Of a stretch of 64,000 bases of DNA, positions 1 to 12,250 are shown piece after piece; within the stretch, counting starts at the first letter, position 1; every line of letters starts with the position of its first letter. This DNA is from Achatina immaculata (taxonomy: Eukaryota; Mollusca; Gastropoda; Stylommatophora; Achatinidae). The position numbers were made by a program, and so were the translations under genes. The notes beneath the pieces were generated by a model that saw nothing but the letters and a program-made list of their open reading frames with translations, searched no databases and was not told the DNA's origin. The DNA lies in assembly GCA_009760885.1 (NCBI GenBank), contig CM019699.1:43778768-43842767 (forward strand), read 5' to 3'.

Positions 1-610
1 AACTCCCGGCAAGACATAGCAGAGCGACCTTATAAAACAAGAGTCAACTCCCGGCAAGACATAGCAGAGCGACCTTATAAAACAAGAGTCAACTCCCGGC
101 AAGACATAGCAGAGCGACCTTATAAAACAAGAGTCAACTCCCGGCAAGACATAGCAGAGCGACCTTATAAAACAAGAGTCAACTCCCGGCAAGACATAGC
201 AGAGCGACCTTATAAAACAAGAGTCAACTCCCGGCAAGACATAGCAGAGCGACCTTATAAAACAAGAGTCAACTCCCGGCAAGACATAGCAGAGCGACCT
301 TATAAAACAAGAGTCAACTCCCGGCAAGACATAGCAGAGCGACCTTATAAAACAAGAGTCAACTCCCGGCAAGACATAGCAGAGCGACCTTATAAAACAA
401 GAGTCAACTCCCGGCAAGACATAGCAGAGCGACCTTATAAAACAAGAGTCAACTCCCGGCAAGACATAGCAGAGCGACCTTATAAAACAAGAGTCAACTC
501 CCGGCAAGACATAGCAGAGCGACCTTATAAAACAAGAGTCAACTCCCGGCAAGACATAGCAGAGCGACCTTATAAAACAAGAGTCAACTCCCGGCAAGAC
601 ATAGCAGAGC
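1..610. repeat. 45-bp minisatellite, about 13.5 copies
   Basis: A nearly invariant 45-bp unit (anchor aactcccggcaagacatagc) repeats from the window edge, so the array probably continues to the left. Copies look identical, which means recent expansion or strong homogenisation. It passes directly into the 14-bp array at the shared tetramer gagc. No coding role is apparent. Confidence 0.97.
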
Positions 611-3600
611 CCATGTCTGAGAGCCCATGTCTGAGAGCCCATGTCTGAGAGGCTCTGCTTGAGAGCCCATGTCTGAGAGGCTCTGCTTGAGAGCCCATGT
701 CTGAGAGGCTATGTCTGAGAGCCCATGTCTGAGAGCCCATGTCTGAGAGGCTATGTCTGAGAGCCCATGTCTGAGAGGCTATGTCTGAGAGCCCATGTCT
801 GAGAGGCCCATGTCTGAGAGCCCATGTCTGAGAGGCTCTGCTTGATAGCCCATGTCTGAGAGCCCATGTCTGAGAGCCCATGTCTGAGAGCCCATGTCTG
901 AGAGGCCATGTCTGAGAGCCCATGTCTGAGAGCCCATGTCTGAGAGCCCATGTCTGAGAGCCCATGTCTGAGAGGCCATGTCTGAGAGCCCATGTCTGAG
1001 AGGCCATGTCTGAGAGCCCATGTCTGAGAGCCCATGTCTGAGAGCCCATGTCTGAGAGGCCATGTCTGAGAGCCCATGTCTGAGAGGCCATGTCTGAGAG
1101 GCCATGTCTGAGAGCCCATGTCTGAGAGCCCATGTCTGAGAGCCCATGTCTGAGAGCCCATGTCTGAGAGCCCATGTCTGAGAGGCCATGTCTGAGAGGC
1201 TCTGCTTGATAGCCCATGTCTGAGAGGCTATGTCTGAGAGGCCATATCTGAGAGTCCATGTCTGAGAGCCCATGTCTGAGAGGCTCTGCTTGAGAGCCCA
1301 TGTCTGAGAGGCTCTGCTTGAGAGCCCATGTCTGAGAGGCTCTGCTTGAAAGCCCATGTCTGAGAGGCTCTGCTTGAGAGCCCATGTCTGAGAGCCCATT
1401 TCTGAGAGCCCATGTCTGAGAGCCCATGTCTGAAAGGCCATATCTGAGAGCCCATGTCTGAGAGCCCATGTCTGAGAGCCCATGTCTGAGAGGCTATGTC
1501 TGAGAGCCCATGTCTGAGAGCCCATGTCTGAGAGGCTATGTCTGAGAGCCCATGTCTGAGAGGCTATGTCTGAGAGCCCATGTCTGAGAGGCTATGTCTG
1601 AGAGCCCATGTCTGAGAGGCTCTACTTGATAGCCCATGTCTGAGAGGCCATGTCTGAGAGCCCATGTCTGAGAGCCTCTGCTTGATAGCCCATGTCTGAT
1701 AGCCCATGTCTGAGAGGCCATATCTGAGAGCCCATGTCTGAGAGGCTCTGCTTGATAGCTATGTCTGAGAGGCTATGTCTGAGAGGCTATGTCTGAGAGC
1801 CCACATCTGAGAGGCTATATCTGAGAGGCTCTGCTTGATAGCTATGTCTGAGAGCCTATGTCTGAGAGGCTATGTCTGAGAGCCCATGTCTGAGAGGCTA
1901 TGTCTGAGAGCCCATGTCTGAGAGGCTCTACTTGATAGCCCATGTCTGAGAGGCTATGTCTGAGAGCCCATGTCTGAGAGGCTCTGCTTGATAGCCCATG
2001 TCTGAGAGCCTATGTCTGAGAGCCCATGTCTGAGAGCCGATGTCTGAGAGGCTCTGCTTGATAGCCCATGTCTGAGAGCCCATGTCTGAGAGCCCATGTC
2101 TGAGAGGCCATGTCTGAGAGCCCATGTCTGAGAGCCCATGTCTGAGAGCGCATGTCTGAGAGGCCATGTCTGAGAGGCCATGTCTGAGAGGCCATGTCTG
2201 AGAGGCTCTGCTTGATAGCCCATGTCTGAGAGCCCATGTCTGAGAGGCCATGTCTGAGAGGCCATGTCTGAGAGGCCATGTCTGAGAGCCCATGTCTGAG
2301 AGCCCATGTCTGAGAGGCTCTGCTTGATAGCCCATGTCTGAGAGCCCATGTCTGAGAGGCTCTGCTTGATAGCCCATGTCTGAGAGCCCATGTCTGAGAG
2401 CCCATGTCTGAGAGCGCATGTCTGAGAGGCCATGTCTGAGAGGCCATGTCTGAGAGCCCACATCTGAGAGGCCATGTCTGAGAGGCCATGCTTGATAGCC
2501 CATGTCTGAGAGGCTCTGCTTGATAGCCCATGTCTGAGAGCCCATGTCTGAGAGGCTCTGCTTGATAGCCCATGTCTGAGAGCCCATGTCTGAGAGCCCA
2601 TGTCTGAGAGGCCATGTCTGAGAGCCCATGTCTGAGAGCCCATGTCTGAGAGCCCATGTCTGAGAGGCTCTGCTTGATAGCCCATGTCTGAGAGGCCATG
2701 TCTGAGAGCCCATGTCTGAGAGCCCACATCTGAGAGGCCATGTCTGAGAGGCCATGCTTGATAGCCCATGTCTGAGAGGCCATGTCTGAGAGGCCATGTC
2801 TGAGAGGCCATGTCTGAGAGGCCATGTCTGAGAGGCCATGTCTGAGAGGCCATGTCTGAGAGGCCATGTCTGAGAGGCCATGTCTGAGAGGCCATGTCTG
2901 AGAGGCCATGTCTGAGAGGCCATGTCTGAGAGCCCATGTCTGAGAGGCCATGTCTGAGAGGCCATGTCTGAGAGGCCCTGCTTGATAGCCCATGTCTGAG
3001 AGGCCATGTCTGAGAGGCCATGTCTGAGAGGCCATGTCTGAGAGGCCCTGCTTGATAGCCCATGTCTGAGAGGCCATGTCTGAGAGCCCATGTCTGAGAG
3101 GCTCTGCTTGATAGCCCATGTCTGAGAGGCCATGTCTGAGAGCCCATGTCTGAGAGCCCATGTCTGAGAGGCCATGTCTGAGAGCCCATGTCTGAGAGCC
3201 CATGTCTGAGAGTCCATGTCTGAGAGCCCATGTCTGAGAGGCCATGTCTGAGAGCCCATGTCTGAGAGGCCATGTCTGAGAGGCTCTGCTTGATAGCCCA
3301 TGTCTGAGAGCCCATGTCTGAGAGGCCATGTCTGAGAGGCTCTGCTTGATAGCCCATGTCTGAGAGCCCATGTCTGAGAGCCCATGTCTGAGAGCCCATG
3401 TCTGAGAGGCTCTGCTTGATAGCCCATGTCTGAGAGCCCATGTCTGAGAGGCTCTGCTTGATAGCCCATGTCTGAGAGCCCATGTCTGAGAGCCCATGTC
3501 TGAGAGCGCATGTCTGAGAGGCCATGTCTGAGAGGCCATGTCTGAGAGCCCACATCTGAGAGCCATGTCTGAGAGGCTATGTCTGAGAGCCCATGTCTGA

Positions 3601-5905
3601 GAGGCTATGTCTGAGAGCCCATGTCTGAGAGGCTATGTCTGAGAGCCCATGTCTGAGAGGCTCTACTTGATAGCCCATGTCTGAGAGGCCATGTCTGAGA
3701 GCCCATGTCTGAGAGCCTCTGCTTGATAGCCCATGTCTGATAGCCCATGTCTGAGAGGCCATATCTGAGAGCCCATGTCTGAGAGGCTCTGCTTGATAGC
3801 TATGTCTGAGAGGCTATGTCTGAGAGGCTATGTCTGAGAGCCCACATCTGAGAGGCTATATCTGAGAGGCTCTGCTTGATAGCTATGTCTGAGAGCCTAT
3901 GTCTGAGAGGCTATGTCTGAGAGCCCATGTCTGAGAGGCTATGTCTGAGAGCCCATGTCTGAGAGGCTCTACTTGATAGCCCATGTCTGAGAGGCTATGT
4001 CTGAGAGCCCATGTCTGAGAGGCTCTGCTTGATAGCCCATGTCTGAGAGCCCATGTCTGAGAGCCCATGTCTGAGAGCCCATGTCTGAGAGGCTCTGCTT
4101 GATAGCCCATGTCTGAGAGCCTCTGTCTGGGAGCCCATGTCTGAGAGGCCATGTCTGAGAGCCCATGTCTGAGAGCGCATATCTGAGAGCGCATGTCTGA
4201 GAGGCCATGTCTGAGAGGCCATGTCTGAGAAGCCATGTCTGAGAGGCTCTGCTTGATAGCCCATGTCTGAGAGCCCATGTCTGAGAGGCCATGTCTGAGA
4301 GGCCATGTCTGAGGGCCCATGTCTGAGAGCCCATGTCTGAGAGCCCATGTCTGAGAGGCTCTGCTTGATAGCCCATGTCTGAGAGCCCATGTCTGAGAGG
4401 CTCTGCTTGATAGCCCATGTCTGAGAGCCCATGTCTGAGAGCCCATGTCTGAGAGCGCATGTCTGAGAGGCCATGTCTGAGAGGCCATGTCTGAGAGCCC
4501 ACATCTGAGAGGCCATGTCTGAGAGGCCATGCTTGATAGCATATGTCTGAGAGCCCATGTCTGAGAGGCCATGTCTGCGAGGCCATGTCTGAGAGGCCAT
4601 GTCTGAGAGGCCATGTCTGAGAGGCCATGTCTGAGAGCCCATGTCTGAGAGGCCATGTCTGAGAGGCCCTGCTTGATAGCCCATGTCTGAGAGGCCATGT
4701 CTGAGAGGCCATGTCTGAGAGGCCATGTCTGAGAGCCCATGTTTGAGAGGCCATGTCTGAGAGGCTCTGCTTGATAGCCCATGTCTGAGAGCCCATGTCT
4801 GAGAGGCCATGTCTGAGAGGCCATGTCTGAGAGGCCATGTCTGAGAGGCCATGTCTGAGAGTCCATGTCTGAGAGCCGATGTCTGATAGCCCATGTCTGA
4901 GAGGCCATGTCTGAGAGCCCATGTCTGAGAGGCCATGTCTGAGAGCCCATGTCTGAGAGGCCATGTCTGAGACGCTCTGCTTGATAGCCCATGTCTGAGA
5001 GCCCATGTCTGAGAGCCCATGTCTGAGAGGCTATGTCTGAGAGGTTCTGCTTGAGAGCCCATGTCTGAGAGCCCATGTCTGAGAGCCCATGTCTGAGAGG
5101 CTATGTCTGAGAGGCCATGTCTGAAAGGCCATGTCTGAGAGCCCATGTCTGAGAGCCCATGTCCCATGTCTGAGAGGCCATGTCTGAGAGGCCATGTCTG
5201 AGAGCCCACATCTGAGAGGCCATGTCTGAGAGGCCATGCTTGATAGCCCATGTCTGAGAGGCCATGTCTGAGAGGCCATGTCTGAGAGGCCATGTCTGAG
5301 AGGCCATGTCTGAGAGCCCATGTCTGAGAGGCATGTCTGAGAGCCCATGTCTGAGAGGCCATGTCTGAGAGCCCATGTCTGAGAGGCCATGTCTGAGAGC
5401 CCATGTCTGAGAGGCCATGTCTGAGAGCCCATGTCTGAGAGGCCATGTCTGAGAGGCTCTGCTTGATAGCCCATGTCTGAGAGCCCATGTCTGAGAGCCC
5501 ATGTCTGAGAGGCTCTGCTTGATAGCCCATGTCTGAGAGCCCATGTCTGAGAGCCCATGTCTGAGAGCCCATGTCTGAGAGCCCATGTCTGAGAGGCTCT
5601 GCTTGATAGCCCATGTCTGAGAGCCCATGTTTGAGAGCCCATGTCTGAGAGCCCATGTTTGAGAGCCCATGTCTGAGAGCCCATGTCTGAGAGCCCATGT
5701 CTGAGAGGCTCTGCTTGATAGCCCATGTCTGAGAGGCCATGTCTGAGAGGCTCTGCTTGATAGCCCATGTCTGAGAGCCCATGTCTGAGAGGCTCTGCTT
5801 GATAGCCCATGTCTGAGAGCCCATGTCTGAGAGCCCATGTCTGAGAGCGCATGTCTGAGAGGCCATGTCTGAGAGGCCATGTCTGAGAGCCCACATCTGA
5901 GAGGC
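611..5905. repeat. 14-bp satellite array, about 375 units
   Basis: The basic unit is agcccatgtctgag (14 bp) with common variants aggccatgtctgag, aggctatgtctgag and aggctctgcttgat. On the minus strand no variant makes a stop codon. Because 14 is not a multiple of 3, the reading phase rotates, so all three minus frames stay open for hundreds of codons and repeat the same 14-residue peptide (MGSQTWALRHGLSD). These long frames are a by-product of the unit, not evidence of a protein. The array ends abruptly in unique sequence at about 5906. Confidence 0.95.
1536..4100. repeat. Higher-order duplication (~2041 bp) within the 14-bp satellite
   Basis: The irregular unit order at 1536-2060 recurs at 3577-4100, an offset of 2041 bp. 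It includes rare variants: the truncated unit run around 1741-1860 and again at 3782-3900, and cccacatctgag in the same places. Translations of 1536-1721 and 3577-3762 are identical. A long block was therefore duplicated in tandem after the short units had diversified. Similarity weakens further right, so the exact block end is uncertain. Confidence 0.85.
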
Positions 5906-6125
5906 TATTAAGTTTCATATCATAAAAGTTATTCCGTGGATTGATTTCTGTTGTTGTGTGTCTCAAGTTATTGTGTGTACATAGCTCAGTCAGGCTGTAG
6001 ATGCACATACTCGTATATTTATGTGGCGAATCTTGTAGCAGGTCTTCCGTGAAGTTCCGGCTGACTGTTTTATCAATGTAGCATTCCAGTCTCATTTATC
6101 AGTCCAGGGTCTTTGTAGTAATCAG
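5906..6125. other. Unique spacer
   Basis: A short non-repetitive AT-rich stretch between the 14-bp and 31-bp arrays. A minus-strand open frame runs from 6095 into the satellite, but its unique part has no recognisable domain. No promoter or RNA gene seen. Confidence 0.6.
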
Positions 6126-6695
6126 CGACCAAACATCATTTTCTCTCCATCCACTCTCTCCAAACATCATTTTCTCTCTATCCACTCTCTCCAAACATCA
6201 TTTTCTCTCCATCCACTCTCTCCAAACATCATTTTCTCTCCATCCACTCTCTCCAAACATCATTTTCTCTCTATCCACCCTCTCCAAACATCATTTTCTC
6301 TCCATCCACCCTCTCCAAACATCATTTTCTCTCCATCCACCCTCTCCAAACATCATTTTCTCTCCATCCACCCTCTCCAAACATCATTTTCTCTCCTTTC
6401 ACTCTCTCCAAACATCATTTTCTCTCCATTCACCCTCTCCAAACATCATTTTCTCTCCATCCACTCTCTCCAAACATCATTTTCTCTCCATCCAACCTCT
6501 CCAAACATCATTTTCTCTCCTTCCACTCTCTCCAAACATCATTTTCTCTCCATCCACCCTCTCCAAACATCATTTTCTCTCCATCCACCCTCTCCAAACA
6601 TCATTTTCTCTCCATCCACCCTCTCCAAACATCATTTTCTCTCCATCCGCTCTCTCCAAACATCATTTTCTCTCTATCCACCCTCTCCAAATATA
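6126..6695. repeat. 31-bp minisatellite, about 18 copies
   Basis: The unit is anchored by ccaaacatcattttctctcc and spaced every 31 bp. One strand is strongly pyrimidine-rich. Variation is mostly C/T in the second half. Towards 6690 it grades into the next array. Confidence 0.95.
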
Positions 6696-7027
6696 ATTTC
6701 TCTCTTTCTCTACTGTACTAAACAAATATTACTTTCCCTCTCTGTCCACTATACTAAACAAGCATTACTTTCTGTCTCTTCCAGCACTGTGCTAAAAATA
6801 TTACTTTCTGTCTCTTCCAGGACTGTGCTACAAATATTACTTTCTGTCTCTTCCAGCACTGTGCTACAAATATTACTTTCTGTCTCTTCCAGCACTGTGC
6901 TACAAATATTACTTTCTGTCTCTTCCAGCACTGTGCTACAAATATTACTTTCTGTCTCTTCCAGCACTGTGCTACAAATATTACTTTCTGTCTCTTCGAG
7001 CACTGTGCTACAAATATTACTTTCTGG
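6696..7027. repeat. 36-bp minisatellite, about 9 copies
   Basis: Units carry ctgtctcttccagcactgtg every 36 bp. The first two or three are divergent and the rest nearly identical. As 36 is divisible by 3, both strands stay open (12-residue repeats), which is not evidence of coding. Each unit contains a pyrimidine tract plus CAG resembling a splice acceptor. Confidence 0.95.
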
Positions 7028-7427
7028 TGTAATAAAACTGTTCCTACATTTTTCCTACTTTATAGATTTTTGTATAAAGTCTAAAGGTTCTTTCAAATGT
7101 ATCTAAACTTTCTTTATCTTTATATTTTATGAAATGTCTAAAAACTATATTTTTTTGTTTATGCCTTCTAATAGTTCAGAAAATGATGAATGAAAACTGA
7201 AGGGAGAGGCTAATTATCACAAGAAAGTTAAGAATCTCTTAAGAGAGTTAGAAATATTAACCTCCAGAAAATCCCCACTCCATCATTCTGCTGATCTTGG
7301 AGCCAAACATTTCCACCAATATTTTTTTTTGTTTGTTTTGTGTTTAACATCAAAATATACCTCAAGAGTTCGGTCTAATTCTGTTGAATCTGGCGGTAAA
7401 GAAACGAGACGAATACATCAGAATACA
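7028..7427. other. Unique AT-rich spacer
   Basis: I see no gene, RNA or mobile element here, only AT-rich sequence with short T runs. Confidence 0.5.
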
Positions 7428-7520
7428 TTTAGAGTTGTTGACAGAATAAATTTAGAGTTGTTGACAGAATAAATTTAGAGTTGTTGACAGAATAAATTTA
7501 GAGTTGTTGGCAGATTAAAT
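7428..7520. repeat. 23-bp minisatellite, 4 copies
   Basis: Four head-to-tail units anchored by tttagagttgttgacagaat. The last is slightly diverged. Confidence 0.9.
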
Positions 7521-7565
7521 GAGGACCATCAAAACATCCTGGCTTGTTCTAGAAACTGGTCAAGG

Positions 7566-7628
7566 ACAACAACAACAACAACATCAACAACAATATTAAC
7601 AACAACAAGGTCAACAACAACAACATCG
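7566..7628. repeat. (AAC)n imperfect microsatellite
   Basis: Interrupted aac trinucleotides of about 60 bp. Confidence 0.9.
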
Positions 7629-8400
7629 ATTTGCCCAGACATAATCTTCTTAAATATTCATATCTTCTTCTCGGGGCGCACTTTGGTCTGGGCTACACGA
7701 GAGAAGTTTGAGTAAAAGATTTCGTAGAAGATTTTAAAAATTATTTCTGGAAAGTAGTGACAGGAGTATTTTTCAAATTCTCAGTTCCTCTCTCGCTCTC
7801 AACTCTGTGTGGTGGCACCAAACTCCGGCCAGTGGTAAGTTCGTGGCCCAGTACATGCTCGGAGACACTCGAACAAGCTGTCGTCATTTCCATGCCTGTC
7901 CTCTCCAGGGCCTGGCCGGACGGAAATTAATCGGCCCAGAATTAGACTTGAAAAGACTGAGACACTAAGCCAGTAAAATGTGCCAGGATGTACGGAGGAT
8001 GTCAAAGAAAGATATTAGAGGAAAGACCAAAAAAAAAACAAAAAACTTCTAAGTAAGTTTTCAAGAGATGGATTCACAAAACTACCCCCTCTTTTTTTTC
8101 ACTTTTGTTATAATTAGGTTTGATTTCCACGAACAAAAGTCGGTATTTATTTCATTTGTTCTTCTCTATCACTTCTTCCTCAGAAGTACGGTGGACCGTT
8201 AGAGTCCATTTGCATCCATCATTTACTTTCTATTATTTCTTCAAGGCTAATTGTCAGTTTTCCTTGCTACTTTTACTTTCTCAAAGTTTGATCGCTGCCA
8301 ATGTTACTTAATCATGCGTCAAAGTGATTACTGTTACCAAATTTATCATAATCTTGTGCCGCCTCATTAGAGAGAAATGATTACAGCTAATCTCCAGGGA
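7629..8400. other. Unique sequence, no supported gene
   Basis: Non-repetitive sequence with a homopolymer A tract near 8028 and T tracts near 8090. A 68-codon minus-strand frame (7799-8005) is not from a repeat, but has no recognisable motif and no convincing splice sites, so I do not call it a gene. Confidence 0.45.
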
Positions 8401-9090
8401 GTTCTGTTTTGACAGAGCATTTCCTTTACTGTATTTCTTCTCGTCTGTTTTTGTTCCTTCAACTTTCTGTTCATCTGTCTATGTTCCTCAAACTTTCTTT
8501 TCACCTGTTTTTGCCCCTTAAATTTTCTGTTCATCAGTTTATTTATGTTACTTAAACTTCCTGTTCATCTGTTTATGTTCCCTAAACTTTATCTTCATAT
8601 GTTTTTGTTCCTCAAACTTTCTGTTCATCTCTTGTTGTTCCTTTAACTTTCTCTTCATTTGTTTATTTATGTTCCTCAAACTGTCTGTTCGTCTGTTTAT
8701 GTTTTTTAAACTTTATCTGTATCTGTTTATGTTCCTCAGAGTTTCTGTTCATCTATTTATGTTCCTTAAACTTTATATTCATCTTTTTATGTTCCTCATA
8801 ATTTTTGTTCATTTTTTTATGTTCTTTAAACTTTCTTTCCATCTGTTTATGTTCCTCATACTTTCTGTCCGTCTGTTTATGTTACTTAAACTTACTGTCC
8901 GTCTGTTTATGTTCCTCATACTTTCTGTCCGTCTGTTTATGTTACTTAAACTTACTGTCCGTCTGTTTATGTTACTTAAACTTACTGTCCGTCTGTTTAT
9001 GTTCTTCATACTTTCTGTCCGTTTATGTTCCTCATACTTTCTGTCCGTCTGTTTATGTTCCTCATACTTTCTGTCGGTCTGTTTATGTTA
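8401..9090. repeat. Degenerate 30-bp minisatellite, about 22 copies
   Basis: Units carry gtttatgttcctcaaacttt followed by ctgttcatct. Left copies are diverged and right copies (8830-9080) more uniform, so the right side is younger. Overlapping open frames encoding F/L-rich or NINRRT-type peptides arise from the 30-bp period. Confidence 0.9.
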
Positions 9091-9514
9091 TGTCCTCTTA
9101 TATCCCCAACCCTTTCTTCCAACCTCTTCATATTATCCACTGCTTCTGTCCTTCTGAACATTTCCACTCCTTCTATTTATCTCTTGGTGATATCCACCAT
9201 CAAAACCGTTGTTGTTCTTTTATTCTTTTTCCTTCAAGTTTTCTCTCAAACACGCTTATCATCACAGTATTCTGTCTCTTGGAGCAGCCACGGCGTTATG
9301 GTTCTTTCATTAATTCTCTTCTCATTTTCAAATTCTCTTCTCATTTTCAAGTGAACATTTTTTTTATGTTCAAGGAAAGACAAATACTTCCAAACTTCCA
9401 AGTATATCGAACTTCACCTCCGCTCTTAAAATAGTGTACTTGGATTGCCCTGAGTTATACAGCCAAGCATGGCAAGACCAAGCACGACTTTCAAGGCGCT
9501 GTAGACCTTTAGCT
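9091..9514. other. Unique T/C-rich spacer
   Basis: Pyrimidine-rich sequence with a small local duplication (ttctcttctcattttcaa, near 9311-9350). No gene recognised. Confidence 0.45.
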
Positions 9515-9865
9515 CACCCACACACACTGAAGGCCAAACCTATATTTAGCTCACTCACACACACACTGAAAGCCAAACCTACATTTAGCTCACTCACACA
9601 CACACTGAAAGCCAAACCTACATTTAGCTCACTCACACACACACTGAAGGCCAAATCTACATTTAGCTCACTCACACACACACTGAAAGCCAAACCTACA
9701 TTTAGTTCACTCACACACACACTGAAAGCCAAACCTACATTTAGCTCACTCACACACTGAAAGCCAAACCTATATTTAGCTCACCCACACACACTGAAGG
9801 CCAAACCTACATTTAGCTCACCCACACACACACACCGAAGGCCAAACCTACATTTAGCTCAGCTC
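9515..9865. repeat. 39-bp minisatellite containing (CA)n, about 9 copies
   Basis: Each unit contains cacacacactgaaagccaaa and catttagctca, spaced 39 bp apart. The last units vary in CA number and spacing, as expected of slippage. The 13-codon open repeats in both strands follow from the period. Confidence 0.93.
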
Positions 9866-10349
9866 ACGACTAGAAGCAAAATAGACAATGTCTTACACTC
9901 AGTAAGTTTGACCTCAGATTAAGCATGGCTGAGACTTACAATAAGCATGTACCTACAATCTACTACTCACATATCACTGAAAATATGCCGGCACGTGTGA
10001 GTAAAACAGGTGAAGGTGACAAACCAGGTGAAAGATGCTAAAGGATCAAGTCCACGTTGTAGGTGGGTAATGTGTATCAAGATCAGCTGTTCTAGTTTAT
10101 GCCCAGTGACAGGACAGCGTAGAAGAGCAGAGCCCGTGGGAGTGGAGTGTCAAGGGCTCTGGCTAATTCTCACTTGCTGCCCCCCCCCCTCGATTTAAAA
10201 TAATTTGTGAGCCACCGAACCACATCAAAAGAAGATAGGAGCTTCTAATTCCAGGGAAGACGTGTCCTATCACGTCCAGCTCTCACTTGACCTTGTGGTT
10301 ACTCCAGCAGCCACCTAGTAACAGGTGAGAACATGAGGTCAGACCCGCA
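9866..10349. other. Unique spacer
   Basis: No repeat structure except a poly-C run at about 10182. A 62-codon plus frame (10010-10198) has no recognisable feature and is not called. Confidence 0.45.
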
Positions 10350-10937
10350 TCTTTATCTAGTCACTAGCGAGATTATGACGTTGTTTTCTCTCATAATCTA
10401 GTCACTAGCGAGATTAAGACGTTGTTTTCTCTCATAATCTAGTCACTAGCGAGATTAAGACGTTGTTTTTTCTCATAATCTAGTCACTAGCGACATTATG
10501 ACGTTGTTTTCTCTCATGATCTAGTCACTAGCGAGATTAAGACGTTGTTTTCTCTCATAATCTAGTCACTAGCGAGATTAAGACGTTGTTTTCTCTCATA
10601 ATCTAGTCACTAGCGAGATTATGACGTTGTTTTCTCTCATGATCTAGTCACTAGCGAGATTAAGACGCTGTTTTCTCTCATAATCTAGTCACTAGCGAGA
10701 TTAAGACGCTGTTTTCTCTCATAATCTAGTCACTAGCGAGATTAAGACGCTGTTTTCTCTCATAATCTAGTCACTAGCGAGATTAAGACGCTGTTTTCTC
10801 TCATAATCTAGTCACTAGCGAGATTAAGACGCTGTTTTCTCTCATAATCTAGTCACTAGCGAGATTAAGACGCTGTTTTCTCTCATAATCTAGTCACTAG
10901 CGAGATTAAGACGCTGTTTTCTCTCATAATCTAGTCA
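10350..10937. repeat. 41-bp minisatellite with hairpin potential, about 14 copies
   Basis: Units contain tctagtcactagcgagatta every 41 bp. Each carries complementary arms TAATCT and AGATTA around an 11-nt loop, and an alternative nested pairing CTAGT/ACTAG. The right half (10660-10920) is uniform and carries gacgctg; the left half carries gacgttg. That suggests the right half expanded later. Confidence 0.95.
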
Positions 10938-10979
10938 ACCGTGAGACTGTGACGTCATCCTCTCGCTCGATCTTAAAAT

Positions 10980-11135
10980 AGAATTATACAAGACAGACAC
11001 AACATTCTACAAGACGTGACAGACACAACATTCTACAAGACGTGACAGACACAACATTCTAAATACATGACAGACACAACATTCTACAAGACGTGACAGA
11101 CACAACATTCTACAAGACCTGATAGACACATTCTA
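10980..11135. repeat. 26-bp minisatellite, about 6 copies
   Basis: Units of acaagacgtgacagacacaa plus cattct, with one or two diverged copies at the right end. Confidence 0.9.
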
Positions 11136-11340
11136 CAAGAGTCCACCATCAAAAAGATCATCACAAGCTAAGACAGAGTCTATGATCACATAGATCATCA
11201 CAACCTAAGACAGTATAATAATAAGACAGTATAATATTACATAGATCATCACAACCTAAGATAGAGTCCACTATCACATAGACTATCACAAGCTAAGACA
11301 GATTCCATGATAGCGATCACCATCACAAGCTAAGGTGAAA
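11136..11340. repeat. Degenerate tandem repeat (atcacaagctaagacag)
   Basis: Diverged copies of a unit of roughly 25-45 bp with the shared core atcatcacaagctaagacag. An old decayed array. Confidence 0.7.
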
Positions 11341-11986
11341 TATCACAAAATCAGACTGTTTTTCGACTAACAGAATGAGATCAGAATAAAGCTTGATAAT
11401 TATTTTTTTTTTGTTAAATCCGCGTTGACTGGTCATATATTTATGTGGACATATAAGTGGACACATTTATCAGGACATATTTATGTGAACATATTTATCT
11501 CGACTTATTTATCTGGACACATTTATCTGGACATATTTATCTGAACACATTTATCTGGAGATATCAAGGTTAATTAAAATGGTTATTTTGTTTCAGCATG
11601 TCCGACACATGTTTGGGGAAGAACTTGGAAACCTGACATCAAAGTGATATTACAACTGGTGCACGAATGAGCTGTGTAACTTCCAGTCAATTGTTACTGA
11701 AATATTTTGCTTTCTGAACTGCCCACGCAAAATTATCCCGCCCAAAATCTCGATAAAATGAATTGTAAATGACACAATTATAGCCATTATCTGAAGGGAG
11801 TGTATCGCGTACCCGAAGCGTAGTTTGGAAGCTCAGCATGTCATGTTGCTAATCACACTACAAACAACTTAATTACTACAACTGCAAGTTGAGGCATGGC
11901 CCGAGGTCCACGGCCACATTAAGTTAAACAAGAACAAGACACTTCCAATCAAGATGACGTTCAGCTTTTTCTGTTCCTGGAGGCGA

Positions 11987-12250
11987 TTACAGGCGATGGT
12001 CTTTAATGTAGACAGGTTGTCCCATTACATCTTCTGATGGTAACCCAAGAGAGTCATTCTGTGTCTTTGCTGGGCCCCGAGTGATGAAGATATCATCAAA
12101 CACGTGTTGACAGGGCCCCATACCTTGACATAGAGCATTAGTTCTGGTTTTGGCACAGCACACATCCCTGACGTCCACCAGACAGCAATCATAACTTGGC
12201 TGCAAGGGACCTAACTCGCATCGTGATAAACAGAACGGGCAGGCGGACAA
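11987..12250 (-). CDS. Cysteine-rich candidate exon region, copy 1 (unrecognised)
   Basis: An 87-codon minus-strand frame with nine cysteines in its first 47 residues, including two CC pairs (motifs CPFCLSRC, DCCLVDVRDVCCAK). I do not recognise the family. Within it, 12124-12199 looks like an internal exon: on the minus strand it is preceded by tcccttgcag (acceptor-like) and followed by gtatgg after CAAG (good donor). That exon is 76 nt, ends in phase 1 and encodes the CC-rich part. The frame is not built of repeats, unlike most long frames here. Against a gene: no neighbouring exons found, and all three copies are identical, so there is no selection signal. It could be a secreted-protein exon or chance. 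Confidence 0.3.
   Translation of the reverse strand: MSACPFCLSRCELGPLQPSYDCCLVDVRDVCCAKTRTNALCQGMGPCQHVFDDIFITRGPAKTQNDSLGLPSEDVMGQPVYIKDHRL

Noticed and set aside
570..5900. Very long minus-strand open frames (up to 633 codons)
   Set aside because: They are translations of a stop-free 14-bp satellite in all phases; there is no start context, unique domain or splice structure.
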